A DNA stretch of 64,000 bases, taken from Burkholderia stagnalis. Lineage in GTDB: Bacteria; Pseudomonadota; Gammaproteobacteria; Burkholderiales; Burkholderiaceae. Within the stretch, counting starts at the first letter, position 1. Each line of letters begins with the position of its first letter. Location: positions 124,001 through 188,000 of the forward strand of contig NZ_CADESW010000010.1 of NCBI RefSeq assembly GCF_902830275.1, read 5' to 3'. Both the position numbers and the translations under genes were made by a program. The notes beneath the pieces were generated by a model, which ran no database searches, was not told where the DNA came from, and saw only the letters and a list, made by a program, of their open reading frames with translations. Positions 9,156-17,936 of the stretch are shown piece after piece.

Positions 9156-10853
9156 TCACCGCTTAAATTTGTCCATGGCGAACGCCTGATCGAACTGCCG
9201 GGCTCGCTGCACCTCGTCACTATGCAGATAGATTGACGTCGTCGAGATTGACGCGTGGCGGAGGTTGTCGCGGACCATGAGCAACTCAGCCCCACGCGCC
9301 AGCGCGTGTGACGCATGCGTGTGGCGCATCCAATGGGGGCTCGCGCGGCGCAGCTTCTCTGCCGTCGCTGGCCGCTCGTCCTGAATCGCGTCGGCGACCA
9401 GCATGAAGAACCGCCGCAGCACACGCCAAAGCCTCGTACTTTCAATGCCAGCGTCGTGCTCATCGAGGCTCGCAACCAACGGTATCGCCGGGTTCCAGCG
9501 ACTCGGCGTGACCGGCAGCCCGCGCTGAATGAGATATTGGTCAAGCGCGGTCCGAGCGAGCGATGGTAACGCCACCTTGCCCAGCTTTCCGCCCTTGCCG
9601 AGCACATGCAGCCAGTGATTGCCGTGCTCGTCGCGACGGACGTCGCCGAGCGTTGCGCCGACCAGTTCGCTCGCGCGTAGACCGGTGGCGTAGCCGAAGT
9701 CCAGCAGGAACCGCAGGCGCCGCGCGGCCGGCACGCTCCAGCCGTATGACCACTCGAGGCCGTCGGCAAGCGTGCGGATCAGCAGCCACTCGCCTTCCGA
9801 GAAGCCACGGGACACGTCCAATCCCGCACGCTGCGCTTGGCTCTTGACCTTGACGCCGGCGAACGGATTCGCGAGCACGTAGCGCTGTTCGACCAGCCAG
9901 CGAAACAGCGCCGATAGGACGTTCAGTGCGTATGCCGCTGAGCGCGCCGAGAGCGGGCCGGTGAACGGTCGCCATTCGACACTGTGCCGTTGCCGAGACG
10001 GGCCGACCCAACGCTCGCGCGGTGTGGGCTTTCGCAAGAAGCCCCGGTACGCGATTGCGTCGTTGGTGTTCAGCGACGACAGCGCACGACCGCGCTCGAC
10101 GATCGCCCACAGAATCAGCCGCTCCGCCTCCTTGCGATAGGCACGCTGCGTGGCAACCGACTCATGCAGCGCTAGCCAGGACTGGATCGCCTCGTAGTCG
10201 TTCGACGCATTCAAGAGACAGGCAGCCTGCGGCGCCCGGAACTGCCCTTGAGAGCCGTCAACGTCGTGCGGCACGCGCAGTTGCTCCCACGGCACGATAT
10301 TGCTGATCGGCGCAGCGACAATCAGCGCTCGCGCCCGTTCGGCCAGCGCCGGATGCGCGGCGAAGAATGCCTCGATGCGACGCCCGCCGGCAACACCGAG
10401 TCCTGCGATGGCTGCCCACCAACGGCGGCGCCGGGGAATCCGCACAGTTAGATCGGCCAGCGTCCGGATGCCATGCGCGTGCAGCACCGCGACGATGCGC
10501 GGCGGGAACCACACTTCGAGCGCGTCGGTGATCGCCGGCGTCGGCATAGACAGGTTGCGCAGCGATTCGATCGCACGGGTCACGTCATCGGCCGACGCTT
10601 TCGACGAGCGCTCAACGAAGACGGCAGCCAGGTCCTCGCGGTAACGCTGTACGGCGAACGCGACGAGTTGCCGACGGATACGACCGAGGATACCGCGCGA
10701 CGAGACACCGGCTTGCCGACGGTCACCAAGATAGCGAGCAACGGCGGTCCGCGCATCCAGGCCGGCGTACCAGCCGCGCAATGCGGCCAGCGCCGCCTCC
10801 CCCGGGAAGTCGGAACCGGTATCGCTGACCGACGTGTCCTTACGCGTTTTCAT
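9156..10853 (-). CDS. Tyrosine recombinase/phage-type integrase with DUF3701-like N-terminus
   Basis: 565 residues from the ATG at 10853; a TTG 18 bp further up is a weaker alternative. An N-terminal region of about 190 residues resembles the DUF3701 part found on Burkholderia integrases. A SAM-like core-binding domain follows, then the catalytic domain with an Arg in GLRASEL, H507 and R510 (HWMRH), H533 (LRHAS) and the nucleophile Y542 (STTSIYLHSDE). The set R-H-R-H-Y is complete, so the enzyme looks active. Its stop codon is 53-120 bp from the candidate transposon end, so this gene may be the attachment target of the Tn7-like element. It has no excisionase neighbour. Confidence 0.88.
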   Translation of the reverse strand: MKTRKDTSVSDTGSDFPGEAALAALRGWYAGLDARTAVARYLGDRRQAGVSSRGILGRIRRQLVAFAVQRYREDLAAVFVERSSKASADDVTRAIESLRNLSMPTPAITDALEVWFPPRIVAVLHAHGIRTLADLTVRIPRRRRWWAAIAGLGVAGGRRIEAFFAAHPALAERARALIVAAPISNIVPWEQLRVPHDVDGSQGQFRAPQAACLLNASNDYEAIQSWLALHESVATQRAYRKEAERLILWAIVERGRALSSLNTNDAIAYRGFLRKPTPRERWVGPSRQRHSVEWRPFTGPLSARSAAYALNVLSALFRWLVEQRYVLANPFAGVKVKSQAQRAGLDVSRGFSEGEWLLIRTLADGLEWSYGWSVPAARRLRFLLDFGYATGLRASELVGATLGDVRRDEHGNHWLHVLGKGGKLGKVALPSLARTALDQYLIQRGLPVTPSRWNPAIPLVASLDEHDAGIESTRLWRVLRRFFMLVADAIQDERPATAEKLRRASPHWMRHTHASHALARGAELLMVRDNLRHASISTTSIYLHSDEVQRARQFDQAFAMDKFKR

Positions 10854-11354
10854 GATCACCAGTTTAGGCAAAAATCAGCGACGGACTGATAACGTTATTT
10901 ATCTGGTCAGGCATACCTTCAATACTGACGAACAACTTTCAATCGCCGCCTGCACAACTAAAGTTGGGTCTACGGCTGGGAGCCTGTCGGCGGGCGGGAT
11001 GGGAAGCGGGATACGCGGGCCGAACCGACGCCCCTGACCCCGCGGTTTGAGACGGATGCGGCCGGGAAACGGTCAGGCCGCGTAATACCGGTACCGTCGC
11101 CCGTGCGCGCCATAACAGGCTGCGCCAGGATCCAGCCCAAGTGATGCCGGGCTGTGGAATTGTCCTGCGGCGGCGCGTGGCCTACAACTGCTCGAGAAGC
11201 CCGCCGCGCATGGGCTGCATGGCCTACAGATGTGGGTTGGCGTATCCGCGGGGCACCAACTCGGCCCAACGGCTCAACCGCAAGCGAACATGTGCACCGT
11301 CATGCCCCGGGCCTGCAGCTATACGAGCAAAGTCCCCACTCATGCACGTATCTC
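10854..11354. other. Intergenic, nothing recognised
   Basis: About 500 bp between the recombinase gene and the next plus-strand gene. It must hold the recombinase promoter (minus strand, near 10.9 kb, locally AT-rich). No gene, repeat or RNA structure could be supported. Overlapping high-GC frames here lack start signals and known families. Confidence 0.4.
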
Positions 11355-11930
11355 ATGCAATCCAAAGCAACTCGAGAAGCTCACGCTGGAACCGTCGACG
11401 CACTGGTTTCTTTCATGAATGACTGCCGGTTCGGCGCCTCAGACCTGACGGCCGCGACCGTTTCGCTCGCGCTCGAATACGTCTATCAACCCCACCCGCG
11501 CTTCTGGCGTGACTTCAACGTGGCATTCCTTCTCCGGGCGCTCACGCTGTGTGTTCCCGATTGGCGCGCCACCATCAATAGCGCCGGTCATGCCTCAGGG
11601 GGCGCGACAAGGCTGCTTGCAGACGTCGAGGAATACGTGCGCGTCAACGCGTTCGACGAAGCAAATGCCGAATTGCTGAGGACGTTGCCGGTCCACATGC
11701 GACCGACCGACGGAGCCACCGCGTTCGAGTGGCTTTCCGCGCAACTGGCCAGGAATGGAATGATGGAGGAACTCAATTTCGCGCGGCGAGACGGCGATGT
11801 CTGCGGCGACAGCGCGCTCGATGCGCTGCATTGCATCGAGGAAGCTGCAGCCGGGCGACACATCGAGAGGACGGGGAGGCTCATCGCTCGAGTGTATCGC
11901 GACGCAGTGGTGAAGGAGCACGCGGTGTGA
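11355..11930 (+). CDS. Hypothetical protein
   Basis: 191 residues if the ATG at 11355 is used; the frame is open upstream to 11154 but that part reads as low-complexity GC-rich sequence. The predicted protein is helical (for example SLALEYVYQPHPRFWRDFNV, then LSAQLARNGMMEELNFA) with no transmembrane segment and no domain I recognise. A clear ribosome site is lacking, so the start is uncertain. It lies upstream of the disrupted HEAGH gene on the same strand and may belong with it to an accessory-region gene pair. Confidence 0.5.
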   Translation: MQSKATREAHAGTVDALVSFMNDCRFGASDLTAATVSLALEYVYQPHPRFWRDFNVAFLLRALTLCVPDWRATINSAGHASGGATRLLADVEEYVRVNAFDEANAELLRTLPVHMRPTDGATAFEWLSAQLARNGMMEELNFARRDGDVCGDSALDALHCIEEAAAGRHIERTGRLIARVYRDAVVKEHAV

Positions 11931-12083
11931 GCGTCGTCCGGCTCGTCAGTGGGACAGTTTGCTGGGCGCGAGAATGCGATCGTCCACGCCGATTGGATTG
12001 CGCGTCGCCCCTGACATCGATTGGAATTGCGCCCACCGCTTCGCACATACCTGACATACTTGGACCAAACACAACCACCGATA

Positions 12084-12456
12084 TGATTCAATTCACGGAA
12101 GAACAAATCGCTGCCAGAGAGCTCCGAAACGCCGCATACCACGAAGCGGGCCACAAGATGCTCTACGAGCGCTTCGGCGGCGCCGGCGACGCAGTCGTGT
12201 GGAAAAACGGAAAAACGAGAGTGGCAATCCAGATGAGAGCGCGTGGCTCGGCCAGTTCCGTCCCCGCACCTGCCCTGAGGTGATGCGCACAATTGCGTTG
12301 AATCACGGGTTTCCCGCTGCCGAGCTACCTGCGAACTGGAAGGTGCTCGTCGGCATGGCGGGCCTGTTGGCCGAGGACATCCTGAGCGGCACGACGGATG
12401 ATACCGGTGCTATGGCGGATACCCTGTTTCTCAGAATTTCCTTTGGAGAGGCATAG
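12084..12456 (+). pseudogene. Small HEAGH-motif protein, frameshifted by an 8-bp tandem duplication
   Basis: The first frame (ATG 12084) gives AAYHEAGHKMLYERFGG, with an HExxH zinc-peptidase-like motif, through VVWKN; it then runs to a stop at 12283. The second frame continues from ESGNPDES to the stop at 12456. At the switch GGAAAAAC is present twice in tandem (12201-12208 and 12209-12216). Removing one copy joins WKN directly to ESGNPDESAWLGQF, giving one protein of about 120 residues. The gene is therefore broken by an 8-bp duplication. Function is unknown; the short length and HEAGH motif recall conserved M41-like peptidase fragments of accessory regions. The defect could also be reversible by slippage. 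Confidence 0.7.
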
Positions 12457-13154
12457 CCCTCCGACCTCGCACACATGGGCGTCACGGATAGCGCACACGC
12501 ATTGCATCGTTTCGCGCCTCCGGCACGGTTCCGGTCTACCGGGCTGCCCCGTCGGCGTCGTCGGCGGACTTGCGCATGAATTCCAAAGTACGGAATACAT
12601 AAGCGCAATCCATTGATAGCGACCGGTGACGCCCGGAATAATCCGCTGTGACGGTCCCTCGGCGATGATCTGCGACGGCTGCAATCGTTCGACATGCACG
12701 TTGAGCGCCGCCGTTGTCTCTGGACGAAGGCGCGCCGAACGATAGTCGATGACACTTCGCAGCCGCCATTTCCGCCGCGGCCAATTTCGCCGAAGCGTCA
12801 GCGTCCGCGACAGCCAGCCGCCCAGCTACCGTGTCGCGCCAACCTGAACCTTGTCCACGTAGCGCTGCGGCACGCCGGTCATAACTTCCGGAAAGCAACC
12901 GAGGGCACCACGCCGCCGCTTCTCGCAGCCATGCGCGCAATCGTCATGAAAATCGCCACCTGGACCTTCAACCGGTGGCGTCATCAAAGATGGGTTCCGT
13001 CTGATTTCCAGCCCGCGTTTCATCCGATTCATTCCGGAGTTCAGGTGTCTCCTCACGTTTGTACCGGCACCGCGCCCCATGCGCTGCCCTTCCCGCCCGC
13101 CGTATCGGTGCACAGGCAAATGCCTCCTAAGCCGACGCCCGAGGCCGCCGCGCC
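12457..13154. other. Gene-free leader region before the MFS gene
   Basis: Nearly 700 bp without a convincing gene. Frames on both strands exist, but none has a ribosome site or known family; the minus strand may carry decayed coding sequence. The only feature I can support is regulon promoter site 1. Its transcript would have a leader of about 500 nt before the MFS start, much longer than at the other regulon sites, which suggests a deletion or an unrecognised leader element. Confidence 0.4.
12581..12642 (+). promoter_or_regulatory. Regulon promoter site 1 (upstream of MFS gene)
   Basis: The dyad TTCCAAAGTACGGAA (12581-12595) is followed after exactly 17 bp by -35 TTGATA (12613-12618) and, 18 bp later, -10 AATAAT (12637-12642). 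It is one of ten copies of this architecture in the window. The centre of the dyad lies near -60, a class I activator position. The first gene downstream is the MFS transporter at 13155. Confidence 0.75.
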
Positions 13155-14708
13155 ATGAAATTCACACCCGCCCGCGCCCGCCTCTTCACGCTCAGACATT
13201 TGCGCAGCGACCTACTGCCCTGGGCGATCGCGCTGTCGGTCGGTATCGACTACTTCGACAACACGATCTTTTCGTTCTTTACGAGCTATATCGCGGGCGG
13301 CATCAACGCGTCGCCGGACGAATTGGTGTGGTCGTCGACGGCCTATGCGACCGCTTCCGTGCTCGGCATCGTGCAACAGCAGTGGCTGATCGAGCGTCTC
13401 GGCTTCCGGCGCTACCTGAGCGGCTGCCTGCTGATGTTCGCGGCGGGATCGATGGCCGCCTCGCTCAGCGAATCGTCGCTTTCGCTCGCGATGGCGCGCG
13501 GCTTTCAGGGTTACTTCATCGGACCGATGCTCGGCACCTGCCGCATCATGTTGCAGACGGGTTTTACGCCGAAGGATCGCGCCGGCGCGACGCGCATTTT
13601 CTTGATCATGATCCTGCTCGGAAGCGCGCTTGCGCCGATGGCCGGCGGTTATCTCGTGGCGTACTTCGATTGGCGCGCGTTGTACACGTGCTCGACCGTC
13701 GGCGGCGCCGTGCTCGCGGTATTTGCCTTCCTGGTCGTGCCGCACATCGGCAGGCGTCCGCTCGAGCGGCGCAGCGCCGCGCATCTGTGGCCGTATCTCG
13801 TCTTTGCCGTTGCACTGGGCGCGCTGCAGATCGTCGTGCAGCAACTGCGCTTCGAAGTGTTCAGCACGACACCGCTGATGCCGCTGGTCACCGTCGCGGG
13901 CGTGACGGCGATCGGCTGGTTCGCGTGGCAACAGTGGCATCATCCGCGTCCGCTGGTGCGCCTGAACGCGCTGCGTGAGGGGCCCTTCCGGCAAGGTATG
14001 GTGCTCTATGCCTTCTACTACTTCATCAGCAATGCGATCGGCTTCCTGGTTTCGCGGTTGTTGCAAGGCGGGCTCGGCTACCCGGTCGAAAATGCCGGCC
14101 GTCTCGTCGGGATTACGTCGCTCGCGGCGATTCCGATGGCGATCGCGTATTTCCGGTACTCGCGTCTCATCAAGCGCAAATGGCTGATCGTCCCGGGTTT
14201 CATCATGGCGGCCGTGATCGGCATCTGGATGCTCAACCTGCCGCCCGACGTCAGCACGAGTTGGCTTCTGCCGCCATTGGTCTTGCGCGGATTCCTGCTG
14301 ATGTTCATCGCGCTGCCGACGGCGAGCGCCGCATTTCAGATTTTCTCGAACGACGAATTCACGCACGGGTACCGCTTCAAGAATGTCGTCAAGCAGATGG
14401 CCTACTCGATGTCGACCGCGACGTTCATCATCGTCGATCAGCATCGCACGGCCGTGCATCACACGCGTCTCGTCGAATTCGCCAACCCGTATAACCCGAC
14501 GTTCCAGAACGCGCTTGAAACGATGACGCATGCGCTAGAAGCACAAGGCCTGGACCCGAACGCGGCGCGAGGCCTGTCGCTGGGCCGACTGGCGACGATG
14601 ATCGCTCATCAGGCAAGCTTCCTGAGCGTGCTGGACGGCTTCGAGATGATAGTCGGCCTCGCGCTCGTAGGCGGCGCAATCGCGTTGGTGCAGCGGCAGA
14701 TCAGGTGA
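13155..14708 (+). CDS. MFS transporter, DHA2 (EmrB/QacA-like) family
   Basis: 517 residues with about 14 hydrophobic segments, the length and layout of 14-TM drug:H+ antiporter-2 members. It begins with a cytoplasmic basic segment, then WAIALSVGIDYFDNTIFSFF as TM1. A motif C-like stretch (LLGSALAPMAGGYL) stands in TM5. A large periplasmic region lies before the last helix. The likely role is export of, or tolerance to, a substrate or intermediate of the neighbouring catabolic genes. It stands alone; the next gene is convergent. Regulon site 1 lies about 0.5 kb upstream. Confidence 0.85.
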   Translation: MKFTPARARLFTLRHLRSDLLPWAIALSVGIDYFDNTIFSFFTSYIAGGINASPDELVWSSTAYATASVLGIVQQQWLIERLGFRRYLSGCLLMFAAGSMAASLSESSLSLAMARGFQGYFIGPMLGTCRIMLQTGFTPKDRAGATRIFLIMILLGSALAPMAGGYLVAYFDWRALYTCSTVGGAVLAVFAFLVVPHIGRRPLERRSAAHLWPYLVFAVALGALQIVVQQLRFEVFSTTPLMPLVTVAGVTAIGWFAWQQWHHPRPLVRLNALREGPFRQGMVLYAFYYFISNAIGFLVSRLLQGGLGYPVENAGRLVGITSLAAIPMAIAYFRYSRLIKRKWLIVPGFIMAAVIGIWMLNLPPDVSTSWLLPPLVLRGFLLMFIALPTASAAFQIFSNDEFTHGYRFKNVVKQMAYSMSTATFIIVDQHRTAVHHTRLVEFANPYNPTFQNALETMTHALEAQGLDPNAARGLSLGRLATMIAHQASFLSVLDGFEMIVGLALVGGAIALVQRQIR

Positions 14709-14827
14709 GCGATGCAGATGGCTTATACACGGGGCCGACGCAGTCTCAATCCCGAAGCATCTGAACCGGCCGGCGCGCGACGGCGCAATCAGCATCGCAC
14801 GCCGCCCGGCCTATGACGGCTTGCCAC

Positions 14828-15583
14828 TTAATCCCACATCAAGCCGTTGTCGACGTTGATCGACTGACCGGTAATGCTGCTCGACAAATCGGATGCCAGA
14901 AACAGGACTGCGTCGGCTATGTCGCGCGGGCTGGCGAACCGGCCGAGCGCGGTGTCGTCCAGCATCTTGCGAAAACCGACCGGATTGGCTTTCTCCAGAT
15001 CGTCGAGCAACGCGGTACGCGTGGCGCCGGGGCAAACCGCGTTCACCCGTATGCCGCTGCCGCCGAGTTCGTTCGCGGCCACACGCGACATCACGATCGC
15101 CGCGGCCTTGGAAGCCGCATAGGACGCGTTCGAGGTGGCCTTCGCGCCCTTGCCCGCAATCGATGCGATGTTGACAATCACGCCGCCGCCCGCCTCGGCC
15201 ATGTGACGCGCGAAACCCTGCATCGTGAAGAACAGTCCCCGCGTATTGACGTTCTGGATCCAGTCCCAATCCGCCGGCGTCAAGTCGAGCAGTTTGATCT
15301 TCCGCGTCACGCCCGCGTTGTTCACGAGCACATCGACGCGGCCGTTTTCTGCAACGGCTCTTGCCGTCATCGCGGCGATCGATTCGAGGTCGCCGCTGTC
15401 GCAATGGAGGTAGCTCGCCTTCCGGCCGCGGTCGACCAGTCGCGTTGCAAGTTCGTTGCCGCGCGCGTCGTCGACGTCAGTCAGAATCACATGAGCGCCC
15501 TCTTCGGCCAGACGTTCGGCGATGGCCGCGCCGATCCCGGCCGCCGCGCCGGTTACCACTGCCGTTTTGTTGCTGATCAGCAT
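14828..15583 (-). CDS. Short-chain dehydrogenase/reductase (SDR)
   Basis: 251 residues from the ATG at 15583, which is preceded by GGAGGAG. It is a classical SDR: TGAAAGIG at 11-18 (NAD(P) binding), NNAG at 88-91, catalytic S141, Y155 and K159. D36 in LTDVDD suggests NAD preference. It is the last gene of the BVMO operon (BVMO, SDR, SDR, VOC, SDR), so it probably oxidises an alcohol to the ketone used by the BVMO or acts on a later intermediate. The substrate is not deducible. Confidence 0.9.
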   Translation of the reverse strand: MLISNKTAVVTGAAAGIGAAIAERLAEEGAHVILTDVDDARGNELATRLVDRGRKASYLHCDSGDLESIAAMTARAVAENGRVDVLVNNAGVTRKIKLLDLTPADWDWIQNVNTRGLFFTMQGFARHMAEAGGGVIVNIASIAGKGAKATSNASYAASKAAAIVMSRVAANELGGSGIRVNAVCPGATRTALLDDLEKANPVGFRKMLDDTALGRFASPRDIADAVLFLASDLSSSITGQSINVDNGLMWD

Positions 15584-15690
15584 TGTTTCTGCTCCTCCGT
15601 TGAAACCGGGCCGTCTTGACGTGGATGGTGTTCTTGCATGGGATCGCTCATCGTCATTCGATGGTTCGGGGCAGCGACCCACTTCGTCCG

Positions 15691-16074
15691 TCACAGCGAA
15701 TGAAATCCGCACAGCTTGTTGCCGTCCGGGTCGCGCATATATGCCAGATAAAGGTGTCCTACCGGCGTGTCGCGGACGCCCGGGGGATCCTCGCAGGTCG
15801 TTCCGCCGTTGGCCATGCCTGCGGCATGCCATGCATCGACCTTGTCCGGACTGTCGATACGAAATCCGATCGTTCCGCCATTAGCGCCATGCGCCGGTTT
15901 GCCATTCAGCGGTATGGCAATGGTCAGTAACGTATCGCCGTGCGTATAGAAGATGCGCGGCGAATTAAAATTGACCGATATCGCGGGTCCAATGCCGAGC
16001 ACGCCCATCACGGCATCGTAGAATTTCTTCGACCGCTCCAGATCGTTGCTTCCCAGATTCACATGACTGAACAT
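15691..16074 (-). CDS. VOC/glyoxalase-family protein
   Basis: 127 residues. One vicinal-oxygen-chelate unit: starts MFSHVNLGSNDLERSKKFYD with the metal-ligand histidine (H4) and ends YLAYMRDPDGNKLCGF, the typical acidic C-terminal strand. Members include glyoxalases, extradiol-type enzymes and binding proteins; this single-domain type is often an isomerase or lyase of unknown substrate. It lies between two SDR genes of the BVMO operon, 30 bp after the upstream SDR, so a role in the same pathway is likely. Confidence 0.8.
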   Translation of the reverse strand: MFSHVNLGSNDLERSKKFYDAVMGVLGIGPAISVNFNSPRIFYTHGDTLLTIAIPLNGKPAHGANGGTIGFRIDSPDKVDAWHAAGMANGGTTCEDPPGVRDTPVGHLYLAYMRDPDGNKLCGFHSL

Positions 16075-16104
16075 TTCGGTTTCCTCGGTATCGACGGGCC
16101 AGGC

Positions 16105-16851
16105 TCAAGAGGCCATCTGATGGGCCTTCTTGATGCCCGCCCCGGCAGCAAGGAACCCACCATCGACAGCCAGGCATTGCCCGGTGATGTAAAGCGATTT
16201 TTCAGAGGCGAGATACGCGACTGCATTGGCCACTTCGTCGGGTTCGGCCATGCGATTGAACGGAATGTCCTCGAGGTACGCTTCGAAGTCGTCCGTCGAC
16301 AGCTGTTTGCGCACCATGTCGCTATCGACCGGCCCCGGCGCGACCGCGTTGCAACGCACGCCCAACGGCGCATATTCCAACGCCGTCTGTCGCGTGAGCT
16401 GAATGAGGCCCGCCTTCGACGCGCCGTAGGCGACCCGGCCGAAACCTGCCCGGATTCCCGCGATCGAGGCAATGTTGACGATGGCGCCATGGCCGCTGCG
16501 CACCAGAAGATCGGTTGCGAGTTGCGTCAAAACCAGCGGTGCGGTCAGATTGACTTCCAGCGTCCGGTTCCAGTCCTCCAGCTGCATTTCGCGAACGAGA
16601 GACAGCTTGGCCATGCCAGCATTGTTGACCAGCACCGACAGTTCGGTCAGCCCGGCAAAATAGGCGCGACAGGCCGCGAAATCCGTCACGTCCAGCGCAT
16701 CGGTCCGTATCCCTTCGGGCGGGACGAAGCCCTCGAGCGCCTCTTGCCGATCGAGGATGATCACGCTCCATCCGTCGTTCCTGAGACTTTTGGAAATTGC
16801 CTGGCCGAGGACGCCGGCGCCGCCGGTCACGATTGCAGTTCCTTTGCTCAT
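16105..16851 (-). CDS. Short-chain dehydrogenase/reductase (SDR)
   Basis: 248 residues from the ATG at 16851 (GAAGAG upstream). TGGAGVLG at 9-16, NNAG at 76-79, S129, Y142 and K146 give a complete SDR site; D35 at the end of strand 2 points to NAD. It is the third gene of the BVMO operon. Like its two operon paralogues it probably catalyses an alcohol/ketone step; the three are clearly diverged from one another, suggesting different substrates rather than recent duplication. Confidence 0.9.
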   Translation of the reverse strand: MSKGTAIVTGGAGVLGQAISKSLRNDGWSVIILDRQEALEGFVPPEGIRTDALDVTDFAACRAYFAGLTELSVLVNNAGMAKLSLVREMQLEDWNRTLEVNLTAPLVLTQLATDLLVRSGHGAIVNIASIAGIRAGFGRVAYGASKAGLIQLTRQTALEYAPLGVRCNAVAPGPVDSDMVRKQLSTDDFEAYLEDIPFNRMAEPDEVANAVAYLASEKSLYITGQCLAVDGGFLAAGAGIKKAHQMAS

Positions 16852-16996
16852 GGTCTGCTCTTCAGAGAATGCGTATCTCGAGCCAGTCATGTTCGCCGGG
16901 CGAGCGGCATCTATGCCCGTGCATGACAATGGCCGTTATCCGCTGCCGCCGCGATTCCCGGTCTGCGCGGGGTGTCGGGCAAGCGGGGCGCGCCGC

Positions 16997-17749
16997 TCAA
17001 TAAATCGTGACGCCGCTATCCACGGGAATGACCTGCCCGGTCGTATGTCGCGATTCGTCAGACGCCAGATAGACCGCCACATGCGCCATATCGACGGGCT
17101 CGCACGGCCCCAGCAGGCACTGGTCGGCCAGCTTGCGCAGCTCCTCGCGCTCGTCCACCAGATGACGCACGCGCTCCGACAGCGTCAGTCCCGGCGCAAT
17201 CGCATTCACGCGGATGCGGTCGCGCGCATACTCGGGCGCCATCGAACGCGTCAGCGCATGAACGCCGCCCTTCGCCGCCGTATAGCAATCGCGATCGGTG
17301 AGCGCCATCAGCGCGACCATCGATGAGAAGTTGATGACCGAACCGCCACCCGCTCGTTGCAGATAAGGAATGCCGTATTTGCAGACCAGGAACGTACCGA
17401 AGAGATCGAGTTTGATCGCCCGCCAGAACTCTTCTTCGGGTGCGTCGGTCACGCGCGCATCATGCGGCGTCGATCCGCCGGCGGTATTGCAGAGCACGTC
17501 GATCTTTCCGAACGCCTCTGCGGCGCGCGCCAAACCGGCGCAGACGCTCTCCTTGTCGGTGACGTCGAGCCTCAGCGGGACGATCCGTTCCGCGCCACCG
17601 CTCGCTTCGGCTGCCGCTTCCGCGAGATCCAGATGAATATCGCCGGCCAGCACGCGTGCACCTTCGGCGATGAACTGCTTGCAGATCGCAGCGCCGATGC
17701 CGCCGCCCGCACCGGTCACGAATGCAACCTTGCCGTCAAGCCTGCCCAT
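16997..17749 (-). CDS. Short-chain dehydrogenase/reductase (SDR)
   Basis: 250 residues; ATG at 17749 with GGAG upstream. TGAGGGIG at 12-19, S142/S143, Y156 and K160 are present. The usual NNAG is NTAG (88-91), a tolerated variant. D37 in GDIHLD suggests NAD. It follows the BVMO gene by 187 bp on the same strand; that gap holds no clear promoter of its own, so co-transcription from site 2 is likely. Confidence 0.9.
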   Translation of the reverse strand: MGRLDGKVAFVTGAGGGIGAAICKQFIAEGARVLAGDIHLDLAEAAAEASGGAERIVPLRLDVTDKESVCAGLARAAEAFGKIDVLCNTAGGSTPHDARVTDAPEEEFWRAIKLDLFGTFLVCKYGIPYLQRAGGGSVINFSSMVALMALTDRDCYTAAKGGVHALTRSMAPEYARDRIRVNAIAPGLTLSERVRHLVDEREELRKLADQCLLGPCEPVDMAHVAVYLASDESRHTTGQVIPVDSGVTIY

Positions 17750-17936
17750 TTCACGTCTCCTTCATGTTGTTCGAACGATTCCCGTCCGAGCATCGATCCC
17801 CATCGCCGATTCGCTTGCACGCGCACGTCTGTAACGCGTGCAGCACCACGATGTCGTCGAGTCCGGGATGCTCGACAGGCAGCCCTTGCGCTTGTGACAC
17901 CAGGGCGGCCCTCGAGCACGCTCAGCGATGAGTTCG

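Noticed and set aside
12694..13158. Long plus-strand frame overlapping the MFS start
   Set aside because: Pro/Arg/His-rich, typical of a chance frame in GC-rich DNA; the MFS start at 13155 is sufficient.
13212..14531. Long frame antisense to the MFS gene, and similar antisense frames opposite most large genes
   Set aside because: High-GC codon bias leaves the opposite strand open; these translations are Arg/His-rich with no motifs.
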